A DNA stretch of 64,000 nt from Ignavibacterium sp. (GTDB lineage: Bacteria; Bacteroidota; Ignavibacteria; Ignavibacteriales; Ignavibacteriaceae). The notes below the pieces were generated by a model, which did not search any database, had not been told where the DNA came from, and was given only the letters and a program-made list of their open reading frames with translations. Position numbers and translations under genes: made by a program. The DNA is taken from contig JANWVQ010000018.1 in the NCBI GenBank assembly GCA_025056745.1, positions 1-64,000 of the forward strand. Reading direction: 5' to 3'. This document shows positions 63,801-64,000 of this stretch, piece after piece (the first letter of the stretch is position 1; each line of letters starts with the position of its first letter).

Positions 63801-64000
63801 CTATAATTCTACCTCTATTTCTTTATTTTTAATTGATGAATCATACATTGCTTCAATTATTTTCATCCTTTTAAGAGCTTCTTCTCCAGGAGAGAGGACT
63901 GGATTTAGATCTTTAACTGCTCCAATAAAACTTTTAAGTTCATTAACGTAAGATTTTTTGAAAAGGTTAGTGGGATTATCAGATTGTTTTGGAGATAAAT
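63801..64000 (-). CDS. Gfo/Idh/MocA-family dehydrogenase, C-terminal fragment
   Basis: Only the last 66 codons lie in the window; the gene continues past the right edge. The translation includes KSYVNELKSFIGAVKDLNP and EEALKRMKIIEAMYDSS, followed by KNKEIEVEL and the stop codon at 63801-63803. This is the usual ending of Gfo/Idh/MocA sugar dehydrogenases. It lies one base before the response regulator start and on the same strand, so the two may be co-transcribed. Confidence 0.7.
   Translation of the reverse strand, partial: LSPKQSDNPTNLFKKSYVNELKSFIGAVKDLNPVLSPGEEALKRMKIIEAMYDSSIKNKEIEVEL

Overview
The window looks like chromosomal DNA from an AT-rich member of the Bacteroidota/Chlorobiota (FCB) group, most likely an Ignavibacteria-type organism. 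Two secreted proteins end in type A sorting domains of the type IX secretion system (T9SS) with the NYPNPF motif, and a T9SS plug-like protein is present. Other signs are an S46 dipeptidyl-peptidase, an LptD-type outer-membrane protein and several promoter-like TTTG/TTG-N19-21-TAnnTTT sites of the Bacteroidota kind. The assignment is inference; no rRNA or taxonomic marker was searched. I see no tRNA, rRNA, CRISPR array, insertion sequence or phage gene, and gene density is high on both strands.

Layout. 1-9 kb: end of an ECF sigma factor with a coupled anti-sigma-like membrane protein, AlkD-type DNA glycosylase, S46 peptidase, PagL-like lipid A deacylase, an aspartase fused to an N-terminal cyclic-nucleotide-binding domain, a DUF2911 protein and a T9SS beta-helix protein. 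9-18.3 kb: small OB-fold-like protein and uvrB, then a four-gene minus-strand operon (SGNH esterase, membrane-anchored SGNH protein, MBOAT O-acyltransferase, TPR-beta-barrel protein) that resembles an exopolysaccharide acetylation/export module. 18.4-22.7 kb: adenosine deaminase, unknown protein, urocanase, phosphoglycerate-dehydrogenase-like protein. 23-28 kb: AbgT transporter and a five-gene sulfur operon (Cys-rich MerR regulator, sulfide:quinone oxidoreductase-like flavoprotein, DUF1641, DsrC/TusE, DsrE). 28-35 kb: kbl, fumC, hemN, S9 peptidase, secreted unknown. 35-45 kb: three-gene proton-translocating transhydrogenase, then an envelope cluster with T9SS plug-like protein, Gfo/Idh/MocA dehydrogenase, LEA-2 lipoprotein, ROK kinase, LptD and NYN nuclease. 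45-52 kb: T9SS Asp-box propeller protein and a four-gene amidoligase operon (two ATP-grasp proteins, a GCS2 carboxylate-amine ligase and a class I glutamine amidotransferase). 52-64 kb: dapF, small proteins, PHP phosphoesterase, unknown beta-rich protein, RsbW-like ATPase, mdh, rpmA/rplU, two membrane glycosyltransferases, a PhoR/PhoB-like two-component pair and the end of a dehydrogenase.

The genes fit a heterotrophic or sulfide-oxidising Gram-negative with central carbon enzymes (fumarase, malate dehydrogenase, aspartase, transhydrogenase), an LPS outer membrane and T9SS secretion. The best candidates for undescribed biology are the amidoligase operon (47845-51993), the nucleotide-sensor/aspartase fusion (4622-6493), the MBOAT/SGNH/TPR-barrel operon (11671-18259) and the sulfur operon with its Cys-rich regulator (24685-27910). 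A family of long-loop inverted repeats built on GCTGTCTCA recurs at four gene ends.
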